Below, piece by piece: positions 57,129 through 64,000 of a stretch of 64,000 bases of DNA. Position 1 is the first letter of the stretch. Every line of letters starts with the position of its first letter. Origin of the DNA: Bacillota bacterium (GTDB taxonomy: Bacteria; Bacillota; Clostridia; Oscillospirales; Acutalibacteraceae). The translations under genes and the position numbers were made by a program. Location of the stretch: positions 124,001-188,000 of the forward strand of contig JAEYPT010000007.1 in the NCBI GenBank assembly GCA_023410445.1, given 5' to 3'. The notes beneath the pieces are model-generated. The model had not been told where the DNA came from. It did not search any database and worked only from the letters and a program-made list of their open reading frames with translations.

Positions 57129-57905
57129 ATGGAAAAGACAAGTTTTTTATCCAACCTGAGTATTCTGCTGATCGAGGACGATCAGGAAACGCTCCGTCAG
57201 CTGGAGCTATTCCTGCGCAAAAAGGCGGGACATATCTATACCGCGTCCAACGGGATGCTCGGTCTGCGCACCTTCCAGTCCGTACACCCCGACATCATTG
57301 TGACGGATTTGAAAATGCCTCTGATGGATGGGATAGGAATGAGCCGAGAAATCCGGAAGCAGGATTCGGACGTGCCCATTATTATCACCACGGCGCTGGC
57401 CGATCGGGATGTGATTCTCAGTGCGGTTGACGTGGGGATCAACAAATACATCCTCAAACCGATTGACACCGACGACCTGATGGAGTCGCTCAGCGTTGTC
57501 GCGGCGAAGGTGCTCAAGCTCCAGCAGGGAATTGCCACCGGGAACGGCCTGATTCTCGACAAGGACGAAAAAGTGCAGAAGGAGGACGAAATCAAGCGCA
57601 TTTTTGCTTTTTTGCTGAAACGGGATACGGGAAAAGGCCCGCAGACGCTGCGGGTGAATGTCCGCGGTACGGAGATTACGGTGGAAATGCTCGGCTGCCT
57701 GACAAAATTTGAGCAGGCCCTGCTGGAAAACGAAAAAAACTCGCGGGTTGTAGATTATGGTCGGGAAATCTATTATTATGACCGGAAACTGCAGATGGAG
57801 AAAGAGGTTTCGGCAGCGTTGCAACTGAACTGCGCCCTTACGGACGTCCGCGTGAGCTCCCTGAAAAACAGCGACATGCTTCAGTTTAAAATGCAGATTT
57901 CATAA
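57129..57905 (+). CDS. Response regulator with DUF2294/MpsC-like output domain
   Basis: A 258-residue protein. The receiver domain (~1-125) has ILLIEDDQETLRQL, phospho-Asp in PDIIVTDLKMPLMDGIGM and Lys in NKYILKPIDTDDL. No DNA-binding HTH follows. Instead residues ~155-258 read LLKRDTGKGPQTLRVNVRG, VEMLGCLTKFEQALLEN, then VSAALQLNCALTDVRVSSL. This GKGP-x-VxV / GxLTxxExxL pattern is that of DUF2294 (MpsC-like), assigned from memory. So the output may act on protein or metabolite partners rather than DNA. Confidence 0.8.
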   Translation: MEKTSFLSNLSILLIEDDQETLRQLELFLRKKAGHIYTASNGMLGLRTFQSVHPDIIVTDLKMPLMDGIGMSREIRKQDSDVPIIITTALADRDVILSAVDVGINKYILKPIDTDDLMESLSVVAAKVLKLQQGIATGNGLILDKDEKVQKEDEIKRIFAFLLKRDTGKGPQTLRVNVRGTEITVEMLGCLTKFEQALLENEKNSRVVDYGREIYYYDRKLQMEKEVSAALQLNCALTDVRVSSLKNSDMLQFKMQIS

Positions 57906-57963
57906 ATAGCTATAATTTTTGTACTGAGATTAAAAATAATGTTGAAAATAGTCAAAAAACATC

Positions 57964-57991
57964 TTGACTTCTTCCGAAATTCCGATATAAT
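57964..57991 (+). promoter_or_regulatory. Promoter of the PTS operon leader
   Basis: TTGACT (57964-57969), 16-bp spacer, TATAAT (57986-57991). The first PTS gene starts 237 bp later. Confidence 0.82.
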
Positions 57992-57997
57992 GTAACT

Positions 57998-58122
57998 GTA
58001 AGTTATCCAGAACGATCATCACAGCGGAAACGTTAAGGATGGGCGCTGGGTAACCGAGTTTCCGAAATTGAATAGACTGGTTGGCGGATTGTAGAGAAAA
58101 CCAGGCTTTGGTTTAGCGATAC
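57998..58122 (+). promoter_or_regulatory. Structured leader RNA of the PTS operon (unknown class)
   Basis: About 125 nt with pairing potential: GTTATC near 58003 with GGTAAC near 58049, enclosing CAGCG/CGCTG; further on, CTGGTT near 58078 with AACCAG near 58099. It runs into an intrinsic terminator. I compared it from memory with common riboswitches (GEMM, purine, THF, glnA, ykkC) and found no convincing match. It could be a new cis-regulatory RNA or a binding site for an antiterminator protein. Confidence 0.55.
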
Positions 58123-58168
58123 AAGGTCAACTGCACATGAGCTTTTCATGCGCAGTTGACCTTTTTGT
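58123..58168 (+). terminator. Intrinsic terminator in the PTS leader
   Basis: AAGGTCAACTGC (from 58123) pairs with GCAGTTGACCTT (to about 58163), extended inside by CATGA/TCATG, followed by a T-run. A long stem about 60 nt before the PTS start, so the operon depends on read-through. Confidence 0.87.
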
Positions 58169-58228
58169 TTTCCCGGGAATTATCGAGCCGGGGAGAGCAG
58201 CCTGAGTTTTCCACAAGGGAGGAGAAGA

Positions 58229-58636
58229 ATGGTACAGCTGATTCTTGTCACACACGGAGATTTTGCACAGGCGCTTCTGGGAAGCGCGGAGATGATTATC
58301 GGCGAACAGGAAAATATCCGAACGCTTGGGCTTCATCTGGGGGAAGACGTAAACGAACTTCGTGAAAAGGTCCGCGAGGCGATTGTGGAAGCGGGGCCGG
58401 AGCAGGACACCATCGTCCTCACGGACATGAAGTCCGGCAGTCCCTTCAACGTGACCGCTTCCCAGATGGAAACGCACCGGTTTCACCACATAACGGGTCT
58501 GAATCTTCCGATGCTGCTTGAAATACTGGACCGGCGCGCATTTGAAACAGCCGATGAAATCTGCGGGTCTATTGTGGAAAATGGAAAGGCCACAATTGTG
58601 AATGTGAATCAACTTTTAGAGGAGGTGAGAGAATGA
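58229..58636 (+). CDS. PTS mannose-class EIIA component
   Basis: A 135-residue cytosolic phosphocarrier: LILVTHGDFAQALLGSAEMIIG, with His9 as the phosphorylation site, and IVLTDMKSGSPFNV as the second family block. It receives phosphate from HPr and passes it to EIIB. ATG 58229 has GGGAGG. The stop overlaps the EIIB start (ATGA), showing translational coupling. Confidence 0.92.
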   Translation: MVQLILVTHGDFAQALLGSAEMIIGEQENIRTLGLHLGEDVNELREKVREAIVEAGPEQDTIVLTDMKSGSPFNVTASQMETHRFHHITGLNLPMLLEILDRRAFETADEICGSIVENGKATIVNVNQLLEEVRE

Positions 58637-59115
58637 AAAACATTGTGTTGGTACGCATCGACGACCGCCTGATTCACGGCCAGGTCGTTACGGCCTGGGT
58701 CAAGCAGTGCAACGCGACGCGAATCATGATTGTGGATGACCCTCTGACGAAGGACGCGTTCATGACGAAGATTCTGAAGGCGGCCGCGCCTCCGCAGATG
58801 TCGGTAGAAGTGAGAACGGCAGCCGCGGCGGCGGAGCTTCTGAAAGAAGAAGCACAGGATGGGGAAAATATCTTGATTCTGGTTAAAACCCCGCAGGTGC
58901 TGGAAAATCTGATTCAGAACGGAGTCGAAATCACAGCAATTATTCTGGGAGGGATGGGTGCGAAAGCGGGAAGAAAGAAGTTCACCAAAAACGTTTCTGC
59001 CAGCGAAGAAGAAGTCGCCAGCATGAAACGGATGATGGAGCGGGGAGTTGCAATTCAATATCAGCTGGTTCCGGACGAACGGCCCGTGAACGTTCTGAAA
59101 TTGATTGCAGAGTAG
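58633..59115 (+). CDS. PTS mannose/fructose/sorbose-class EIIB component
   Basis: A 160-residue EIIB: VLVRIDDRLIHGQVVTAWVKQCNATRIMIVDD, with the histidine in RLIHGQV (His15) as phospho-acceptor. AIILGGMGAKAGRKKFTKNVSASEEE is a typical C-terminal block. It phosphorylates the sugar as it is carried by EIIC/EIID. ATG 58633 has GAGGTGAG. Confidence 0.93.
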   Translation: MKNIVLVRIDDRLIHGQVVTAWVKQCNATRIMIVDDPLTKDAFMTKILKAAAPPQMSVEVRTAAAAAELLKEEAQDGENILILVKTPQVLENLIQNGVEITAIILGGMGAKAGRKKFTKNVSASEEEVASMKRMMERGVAIQYQLVPDERPVNVLKLIAE

Positions 59116-59148
59116 AATTGAAGGAGTAGTTTTGAAAGGGTGGTAAAA

Positions 59149-59922
59149 ATGACAATTTTGCAGGCTTTGCTGCTGGGTTTGATCTATTATCTCGGCAACA
59201 GTTCCCTGATCGCCGGTCCGGTGGGCTATTACACGGTATACCGGCCGCTGATCGCAGGGTTCCTTTCCGGCCTGGTCCTGGGTGATCCCGTCACGGGAAC
59301 CATCGTGGGTGCCACGATCAACCTGATGTACATCGGCTTTATTTCCGCCGGCGGCGCGCTTCCGGGTGACCCCTGCCTTGCCGGTGTTCTGGGCGCGGCA
59401 CTTGCAATCACGGCGAAGCTGAGTACACCGGCTGCGCTTGCTATTGCGGTTCCGATTGGTCTGATCGGCACGCTGATCTGGTTTGGCCGCATGACACTCG
59501 ACACCGTCTTTGCCCATATGGCGGACAAATACGCGGAGGAGGGGCAAACCGGAAAGGTGTGGATCGCCAGTGTGCTCTTGCCACAGGGAATGCTTTTACT
59601 AATGACGCTGATTCCGTGTTTCCTGGCGGCTTACTTCGGCGCGAGCTATATTCAGGGTGCCATCAATTTCCTCGGCGAGCGGGTCCTCAAGATTCTGATT
59701 GTCATCGGCGGCATGATGCCGGCCCTTGGAATCGCGCTGAACCTGAAGGCAATCTATAAAGGGGACGCAAAGATTTTTTTCTTCCTGGGCTTCCTGATTA
59801 CGGCTTATTTTAAAAGTGTGACCATGATCGCGATCGGCGCGCTGGGCCTCTGTGTGGCGATTATTTACATGCAGTTGAAGGGACATATGTCGGAGCGCAA
59901 GGGAGGAACCGAAAATGAGTGA
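59149..59922 (+). CDS. PTS mannose-class EIIC permease
   Basis: A 257-residue membrane protein with about seven helices. GPVGYYTVYRPLIAGFLSGLVLGDPVTGTIVGATINLMYIGFISAGGALPGDPCLAGVLGAAL is the EIIC-man signature. ATG 59149 follows AAAGGGTGG; the in-frame GTG 59140 would overlap that box. Ends inside the EIID gene start (8-bp overlap). Confidence 0.92.
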   Translation: MTILQALLLGLIYYLGNSSLIAGPVGYYTVYRPLIAGFLSGLVLGDPVTGTIVGATINLMYIGFISAGGALPGDPCLAGVLGAALAITAKLSTPAALAIAVPIGLIGTLIWFGRMTLDTVFAHMADKYAEEGQTGKVWIASVLLPQGMLLLMTLIPCFLAAYFGASYIQGAINFLGERVLKILIVIGGMMPALGIALNLKAIYKGDAKIFFFLGFLITAYFKSVTMIAIGALGLCVAIIYMQLKGHMSERKGGTENE

Positions 59923-60757
59923 GAAAAAAACGGTTGCCGCAGAGCCCGCGAAGCTTGAAAAAAGCGTCGTTACAAAATCCTGGCTGAACTGGCTGTTCCA
60001 CAACCAGGCCTGTTACAACTACGAGCGGATGCAGGGCGTCGGCTTCCTGCACGCGATGGTGCCGGTCATCAACCGGCTCTATAAGGACAATCCGGAAGAG
60101 AAAAAGGCCGCCATGATGCGCCACACAGCCTTTTTCAACTCGGAACCCTGCTTCGGTTCCCCAATCGTCGGTCTCACGGTGGCCATGGAGGAAAAGCGCG
60201 CCGAAGGCGCCGACTTCGACGATGACGCAATCAATTCTGTAAAATCCGGACTCATGGGTCCTGCCTCCGGCATCGGCGACACGGTTATCCAGGGCGTTCT
60301 TGTTCCGCTGCTGCTTGCGTTTGCAATCAGTATCTCCGTTTCGGGGAATCTTGTAGGACCCGTGCTGTACGCCGTCATTATCACAGCTATCATCCTTGGA
60401 ATTTCCTACTTCGGTTTCATGCTCGGCTACCGGAAGGGCAATGAGGCAATCGTGTCCATGCTGGAAAGCGGGGTCATCAACAAGGTGGTTACCGGTGCCG
60501 GCATCATGGGCTGTCTCGTTCTGGGCGCGTTGGTTTCCAACTATGTTTCCCTTTCCTGTGTGGTCCAGGTCGCTCAGGGTTCCGGTAAGACGTTCGATAT
60601 TCAAAAGCAGCTCTTCGACGTCATCTGCCCGAAGATTCTTCCATTGCTCTTGACCTTTGGCTGCTACAAGCTAATGGAAAAAGGCCATTCCTCCATCCGC
60701 GTGATGCTCTATATTATCGCGTTCGGCGTCATTGGCGGAGTAATCGGCATCATCTAA
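59915..60757 (+). CDS. PTS mannose-class EIID permease
   Basis: A 280-residue protein: SWLNWLFHNQACYNYERMQGVGFLHAMVPVINRLY and HTAFFNSEPCFGSPIVGLTVAMEEKRAEGADFDDDAINSVKSGLMGPASGIGDTV are strongly conserved EIID blocks. It forms the sugar channel with EIIC. Overlaps EIIC by 8 bases, with GGGAGG upstream of ATG 59915. Confidence 0.93.
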   Translation: MSEKKTVAAEPAKLEKSVVTKSWLNWLFHNQACYNYERMQGVGFLHAMVPVINRLYKDNPEEKKAAMMRHTAFFNSEPCFGSPIVGLTVAMEEKRAEGADFDDDAINSVKSGLMGPASGIGDTVIQGVLVPLLLAFAISISVSGNLVGPVLYAVIITAIILGISYFGFMLGYRKGNEAIVSMLESGVINKVVTGAGIMGCLVLGALVSNYVSLSCVVQVAQGSGKTFDIQKQLFDVICPKILPLLLTFGCYKLMEKGHSSIRVMLYIIAFGVIGGVIGII

Positions 60758-60800
60758 CGAATGTATCATTCCGTTAATTAAAATTAAGGAGATAAAACAA

Positions 60801-61586
60801 ATGAAAAGAAGAATGAACAACATCATCCAAGAGGACGGCAAAGCGTTTCTGGTGGCTATGGACCACGGCACGGGCGTCTATGTGCTTCCGGAGCTGAACC
60901 ATCCCGACGAGGTGATTCGTGAATGCATCGAGGGCGGAGCCGACGGGTTCCTGATGTCCGCCGGTACGGCAAGCCGCTTCGGCGATGCTGTGGGCAACAA
61001 GGCCCTGCTGGTGCGGGCCGACGGCGGAACCTCCGACCTGAACGTGAACGGCGCGCCGTTCGATCTTCTGGTGGGCGTTGAGGATGCGGTCCGACTGGGC
61101 GCCGACGGTATCGTGTGCATGGATTTCCCCGGTGCGACCGAGGAGCAGGCCTACTCCAAAATCCTGGCGAAGCTGGTCAGCGACGGCAACAAGTGGAACC
61201 TGCCGGTCGGCGTGGAAACCCTGCCGCGAGGCTTTGAATTCGGAAAGTTCGATGATCTGCGCACGCCCCACAATCTGAAACTCGCGGCGCGCATCGGCTG
61301 CGAAATGGGCGCCGATTTCATCAAAACCCCCTATACCGGCGACAAGGAAAGCTTCCGGGAACTCGTGGAAGGCTGCTACCGCCCGGTGATGATTCTCGGC
61401 GGGAACAAGCGCGACGAGCTCGGCCTGTTCCAGGAAATCCGTGACGCGATGGACTGCGGTGCGGTCGGCGTCATCATGGGCCGCAACATTTACCGCAGCG
61501 GCAGCCCGGTGAAAATGTGCAAGGCAATCCGGGCACTGGTACATAACGGAATCTCCGTGGAAGAAGCGGTCAGCCTGATAAAGTAA
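60801..61586 (+). CDS. Class I aldolase of the DhnA/LsrF (DeoC-like) family
   Basis: A 261-residue TIM-barrel enzyme: AFLVAMDHGTGVYVLPELNHP at the start, ADFIKTPYTGDKESF with the Schiff-base lysine (~residue 174), VMILGGNKRDE, and GVIMGRNIYRSGSPVKMCKAI for the phosphate site. Family members cleave or build ketose phosphates (FbaB-like) or act as thiolases (LsrF). Behind a PTS it probably cleaves the imported, phosphorylated and oxidised or isomerised sugar. ATG 60801 has AAGGAG. Confidence 0.88.
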   Translation: MKRRMNNIIQEDGKAFLVAMDHGTGVYVLPELNHPDEVIRECIEGGADGFLMSAGTASRFGDAVGNKALLVRADGGTSDLNVNGAPFDLLVGVEDAVRLGADGIVCMDFPGATEEQAYSKILAKLVSDGNKWNLPVGVETLPRGFEFGKFDDLRTPHNLKLAARIGCEMGADFIKTPYTGDKESFRELVEGCYRPVMILGGNKRDELGLFQEIRDAMDCGAVGVIMGRNIYRSGSPVKMCKAIRALVHNGISVEEAVSLIK

Positions 61587-61662
61587 GAGGAAAACGGATG
61601 CGGCACGGCCCATAAAACCGAACCTGGCCGACGCCGCATCCCAATGAAAAGAGGTATTTCGA

Positions 61663-62817
61663 ATGAATTTTGCTTCCTTTTGCACGACGGATTATACACT
61701 GGGCCGCGGCAGTATTGCAAAGCTCGGCGATTACAGGGACGGGAAAATCGCATTAGTCGTCGATCAGGCGATTCTGTCGGCATCCGGTCTGGGGCAGGAG
61801 CTGGAGGAGAACATACTAAAAGGCTGCGATTACAAAATCGTCTGCGACGTTCCCCACGAGCCGACGGTAGAAATGCTGAAAGAGCCGATTGAAGCGGTCC
61901 GTGCGTACGAGCCGAAGTATATTGTCGCCATCGGCGGGGGTTCGGTTATGGACGCGGCCAAGGCGCTGTGGCTGTTCTACGAGCTTCCCCATTACGACTG
62001 GGAAAAGGCGTTTGCCCCGTATCAGGTTGAGCACTTCTCCGGGAAAGCGATGCTGACGGTCGTCCCGACTACCAGCGGAACGGGTTCGGAAACGACCGGC
62101 TGCGCGGTGATTAAGGATGAACAGAAGCGCAAGTGTATGATCCTGAGCAACGAAATCCTGCCGACCCACGCGATTCTGGACTTTGACCTGCTGAAGAGTC
62201 TGCCGCTGCGCAACATCGCCTTTTCGGGTACGGACGCGTTGGCCCATGCGCTGGAAGCTTCGGTTTCCCGCATTTCCTCCGGTCTGGTTCGTCAAATCGG
62301 ATGTCAGGCGGCCGTTACGCTGATCAAAGAGCTGCCGAAATCCTACCGTGGCGACCAGAACGCGCGGGAAGAGGTACATATTGCCGCCACTCTGGCGGGC
62401 GCTGCCATCAGCAACGCGATTACCGGTATGGCGCACGGCATGGATTTCGCGGGCGGAGACTTTAATCTTCCGCACGGACTAATGACCGGCATGCTTCTGC
62501 CGTATACCATGCGTTACCTTGCGCCGCAGCCGGTATATGAGCAAGTCGCGGAGGAACTGGGCATTCTGGGGGTCGGCGAAGACAGGCAAAGGAAGCTGAT
62601 TCAGAGTATCTGGAACTTGTATGACGAAATTCGGATGCCGAAAACACTGGCCGAGGCGGGTGTTCCGGAAAAAGAATATCTCGAAAAAATTCCGGCCTAT
62701 GTCGAACGTGCCAAAGCGGACGCAAACATCCAGCTTTGCCCGAAGGAACCGACGGATGAAGAGCTTACTGAACTGTTCCGCCAGTTCTATTATGGAATAG
62801 AGGAGAAAACGATATGA
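61663..62817 (+). CDS. Iron-containing alcohol dehydrogenase
   Basis: A 384-residue group III dehydrogenase: YIVAIGGGSVMDAAKALWLFYE binds NAD(P), TTSGTGSETTGCAVI is the family block, and the metal ligands are in FSGTDALAHALEASVS and MAHGMDFAGGDFNLPHGLMTGMLLPYTMRY. It may reduce an aldehyde made by the aldolase. ATG 61663 has AGAGGT upstream. Its end overlaps the next gene by four bases (ATGA). Confidence 0.92.
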   Translation: MNFASFCTTDYTLGRGSIAKLGDYRDGKIALVVDQAILSASGLGQELEENILKGCDYKIVCDVPHEPTVEMLKEPIEAVRAYEPKYIVAIGGGSVMDAAKALWLFYELPHYDWEKAFAPYQVEHFSGKAMLTVVPTTSGTGSETTGCAVIKDEQKRKCMILSNEILPTHAILDFDLLKSLPLRNIAFSGTDALAHALEASVSRISSGLVRQIGCQAAVTLIKELPKSYRGDQNAREEVHIAATLAGAAISNAITGMAHGMDFAGGDFNLPHGLMTGMLLPYTMRYLAPQPVYEQVAEELGILGVGEDRQRKLIQSIWNLYDEIRMPKTLAEAGVPEKEYLEKIPAYVERAKADANIQLCPKEPTDEELTELFRQFYYGIEEKTI

Positions 62818-63860
62818 GTGAAAGCATGAAAGTCGTCGCCATCGTCGGGGAAAAGAAAGCGGAAATCCGCGAGGTGCACAAACCCGTCCCTGGGTCGCAC
62901 CAGGTCATCATGAAGATTGAAGCCTGCGCCCTGTGCACCTGGGAGCAGCGCGCTTACATCGGCGAATCCCACATGCCCCTGCCGTTTGTCGGCGGACATG
63001 AAATCGCCGGGGTGATCGATTCCGTCGGCTCGGAGGTGGACCAGAAGTCCTTCCCGGTCGGCAAAAAAATCGTTGCGCGGCTCATTCACGTCTGCGGCAA
63101 ATGTTATTACTGCCGTCACGGCGAAGAAAATCTGTGCGTGGAGCTGAATAATCTGGACAATTCCCAGATGGAGATTCCGGGTACGGGCGGATTGGGGCAG
63201 TACCTCAATGTCGACGACTCCCAAGTCTATTTTATCCCGGAGGAGCTTCCGTTTGAAAAGGCTGTTTTCTGTGAGCCGCTCGCCTGTGTCACGAACAGCA
63301 TCGAGCGCGGCGCCATTGAGCTCGGCGATGACGTCGTCGTGATCGGCGGCGGAATCATGGGGATGCTCCACATCCTGTGCGCAAAGCTGAGCGGTGCGCG
63401 CGTCATTCTGAGCGAACCGGACCCGGAGCGCCGCAAACTGGCCCTTGAGCTGGGTGTAAACATTGCTTTTAGCCCGCTGGAAAAAGACCCGGTCGAATAT
63501 GTTCGCAGCCTGACCGAAGGCAGGGGAGCCGACGTGGTGTTCAATACAACTCCGATCGCGGCCGTGGCCCAGCAGGCCGTCGAAATGACCGGCCCGATGG
63601 GACGCTGCATCATGTACAGCTCCATGCATCCGGATAAACCGGTTCCCGTCAGCCCGAACTGGCTGCACAAAACGGAAACGGTGATCACGGGCGCGGTCAG
63701 CCCGAGCGTGCGTTCGTTCCGCCGTTCGGTGAGTCTGATTTCCAAAGGCCTGATTAACCCGGAAAAGCTGATTTCCGGCGTATTCAGCATGGATGACGCG
63801 GATGCGGCATTTCAGGCGGCAATCCGCCCGGATACGTTCCGGATCGTCGTGAGACTTTAA
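62814..63860 (+). CDS. Zinc-type medium-chain alcohol/polyol dehydrogenase
   Basis: A 348-residue enzyme of the sorbitol/threonine dehydrogenase group. The catalytic zinc ligands are Cys38-type in CALCTWEQRAY and GHEIAGVIDSVG, and the structural-zinc loop is reduced (CGKCYYCRHGEENLCV). The Rossmann loop is VVVIGGGIMGMLHILCAKLSGARVILSEPD. It could oxidise a polyol phosphate or a sugar phosphate before the aldolase acts. Coupled to the Fe-ADH gene by ATGA overlap. Confidence 0.9.
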   Translation: MSESMKVVAIVGEKKAEIREVHKPVPGSHQVIMKIEACALCTWEQRAYIGESHMPLPFVGGHEIAGVIDSVGSEVDQKSFPVGKKIVARLIHVCGKCYYCRHGEENLCVELNNLDNSQMEIPGTGGLGQYLNVDDSQVYFIPEELPFEKAVFCEPLACVTNSIERGAIELGDDVVVIGGGIMGMLHILCAKLSGARVILSEPDPERRKLALELGVNIAFSPLEKDPVEYVRSLTEGRGADVVFNTTPIAAVAQQAVEMTGPMGRCIMYSSMHPDKPVPVSPNWLHKTETVITGAVSPSVRSFRRSVSLISKGLINPEKLISGVFSMDDADAAFQAAIRPDTFRIVVRL

Positions 63861-63897
63861 TTTGTGAAAAGAGATTGACGATAAGAAGGGAAAAGAT

Positions 63898-64000
63898 GTG
63901 GTAAGCAAAACGGTAGCCATCAATATCAAATTCGGTCTTCATGCCAGACCGGCCGGTGTTCTCGCAAAAATAGCGCAGAAATATCAGTCGGAAGTGAAGA
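63898..64000 (+). CDS. HPr family phosphocarrier (3' end outside the window)
   Basis: The first 34 codons of an HPr: GTG 63898 with GAAGGG upstream, then VSKTVAINIKFGLHARPAGV. GLHARPA carries the EI-dependent phospho-histidine (His15 by family numbering). An HPr in the same operon as EIIABCD suggests a dedicated paralogue. Whether the regulatory serine is present cannot be seen because the gene is cut by the window edge. Confidence 0.88.
   Translation, partial: MVSKTVAINIKFGLHARPAGVLAKIAQKYQSEVK

Noticed and set aside
62790..63929. 379-codon minus-strand frame
   Set aside because: Antisense to the Zn-type dehydrogenase, which has an RBS and intact motifs.

Overview
The window reads as a chromosomal segment of a Gram-positive anaerobe of class Clostridia, probably in or near Oscillospirales/Ruminococcaceae. 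This is inferred from AGGAGG-type ribosome binding sites, consensus sigma-A promoters, an M-box ahead of mgtA, a free-standing anaerobic CO dehydrogenase, ferredoxin-flavodoxin (EFR1) and DUF362-ferredoxin proteins, lantibiotic-immunity ABC genes, YesM/YesN regulators and mannose-class PTS genes. I saw no rRNA, tRNA, CRISPR array, insertion sequence, phage gene or origin. The species cannot be fixed from the sequence alone.

Layout. 1-6.4 kb: end of a beta-helix protein, then two DHA2 drug-efflux pumps, each divergent from its own regulator (TetR, AraC), with a histidine phosphatase between them. 6.4-11 kb: mgtA with an M-box riboswitch and a 37-codon leader ORF, then a methyltransferase/DJ-1 pair. 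11-17.1 kb: a polar amino acid ABC importer behind a leader with competing hairpins, followed by an aminotransferase and a D-2-hydroxyacid dehydrogenase; together they could import an amino acid and reduce it to a hydroxy acid. 17.1-23.5 kb: a small DUF6506-like protein, an AraC regulator, and a TetR-controlled divergon of an APH-type kinase plus class III PLP enzyme on one side and a 12-TM MFS carrier on the other. Two matching operators sit just downstream of the two -10 boxes. The best reading is uptake, phosphorylation and PLP-dependent elimination of an amino alcohol.

23.6-27.9 kb: LanFEG-type ABC transporter with a LanRK-type two-component system and no lantibiotic biosynthesis genes. 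28.2-31.5 kb: a PadR operon with a HAAS-domain protein, an unusual membrane protein made of six ~51-residue WWP modules, a DUF4097 lipoprotein, and a 45-aa DUF6132-like protein. 31.5-42.8 kb: mostly single genes (serine hydrolase, GNAT, ABC-F, DUF362-ferredoxin behind a MerR-type promoter, VOC, DUF4177, racemase, DUF3592, orphan cooS with a small upstream ORF, lipoprotein, EFR1, TetR).

43-55.4 kb: a sugar system on the minus strand, mglB-mglA-mglC-GH3-GH42, followed by a YesN/YesM pair and a two-domain ABC ATPase that has lost both P-loops. 55.7-57.9 kb: a second two-component system whose response regulator carries a DUF2294/MpsC-like output domain. 58-64 kb: a mannose-class PTS operon behind a structured, terminator-containing leader, with a DhnA/LsrF-type aldolase, an Fe-type and a Zn-type alcohol dehydrogenase, and an HPr cut by the window edge. 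Regulation by leader RNAs, attenuators and local divergent regulators is a theme of the whole segment.
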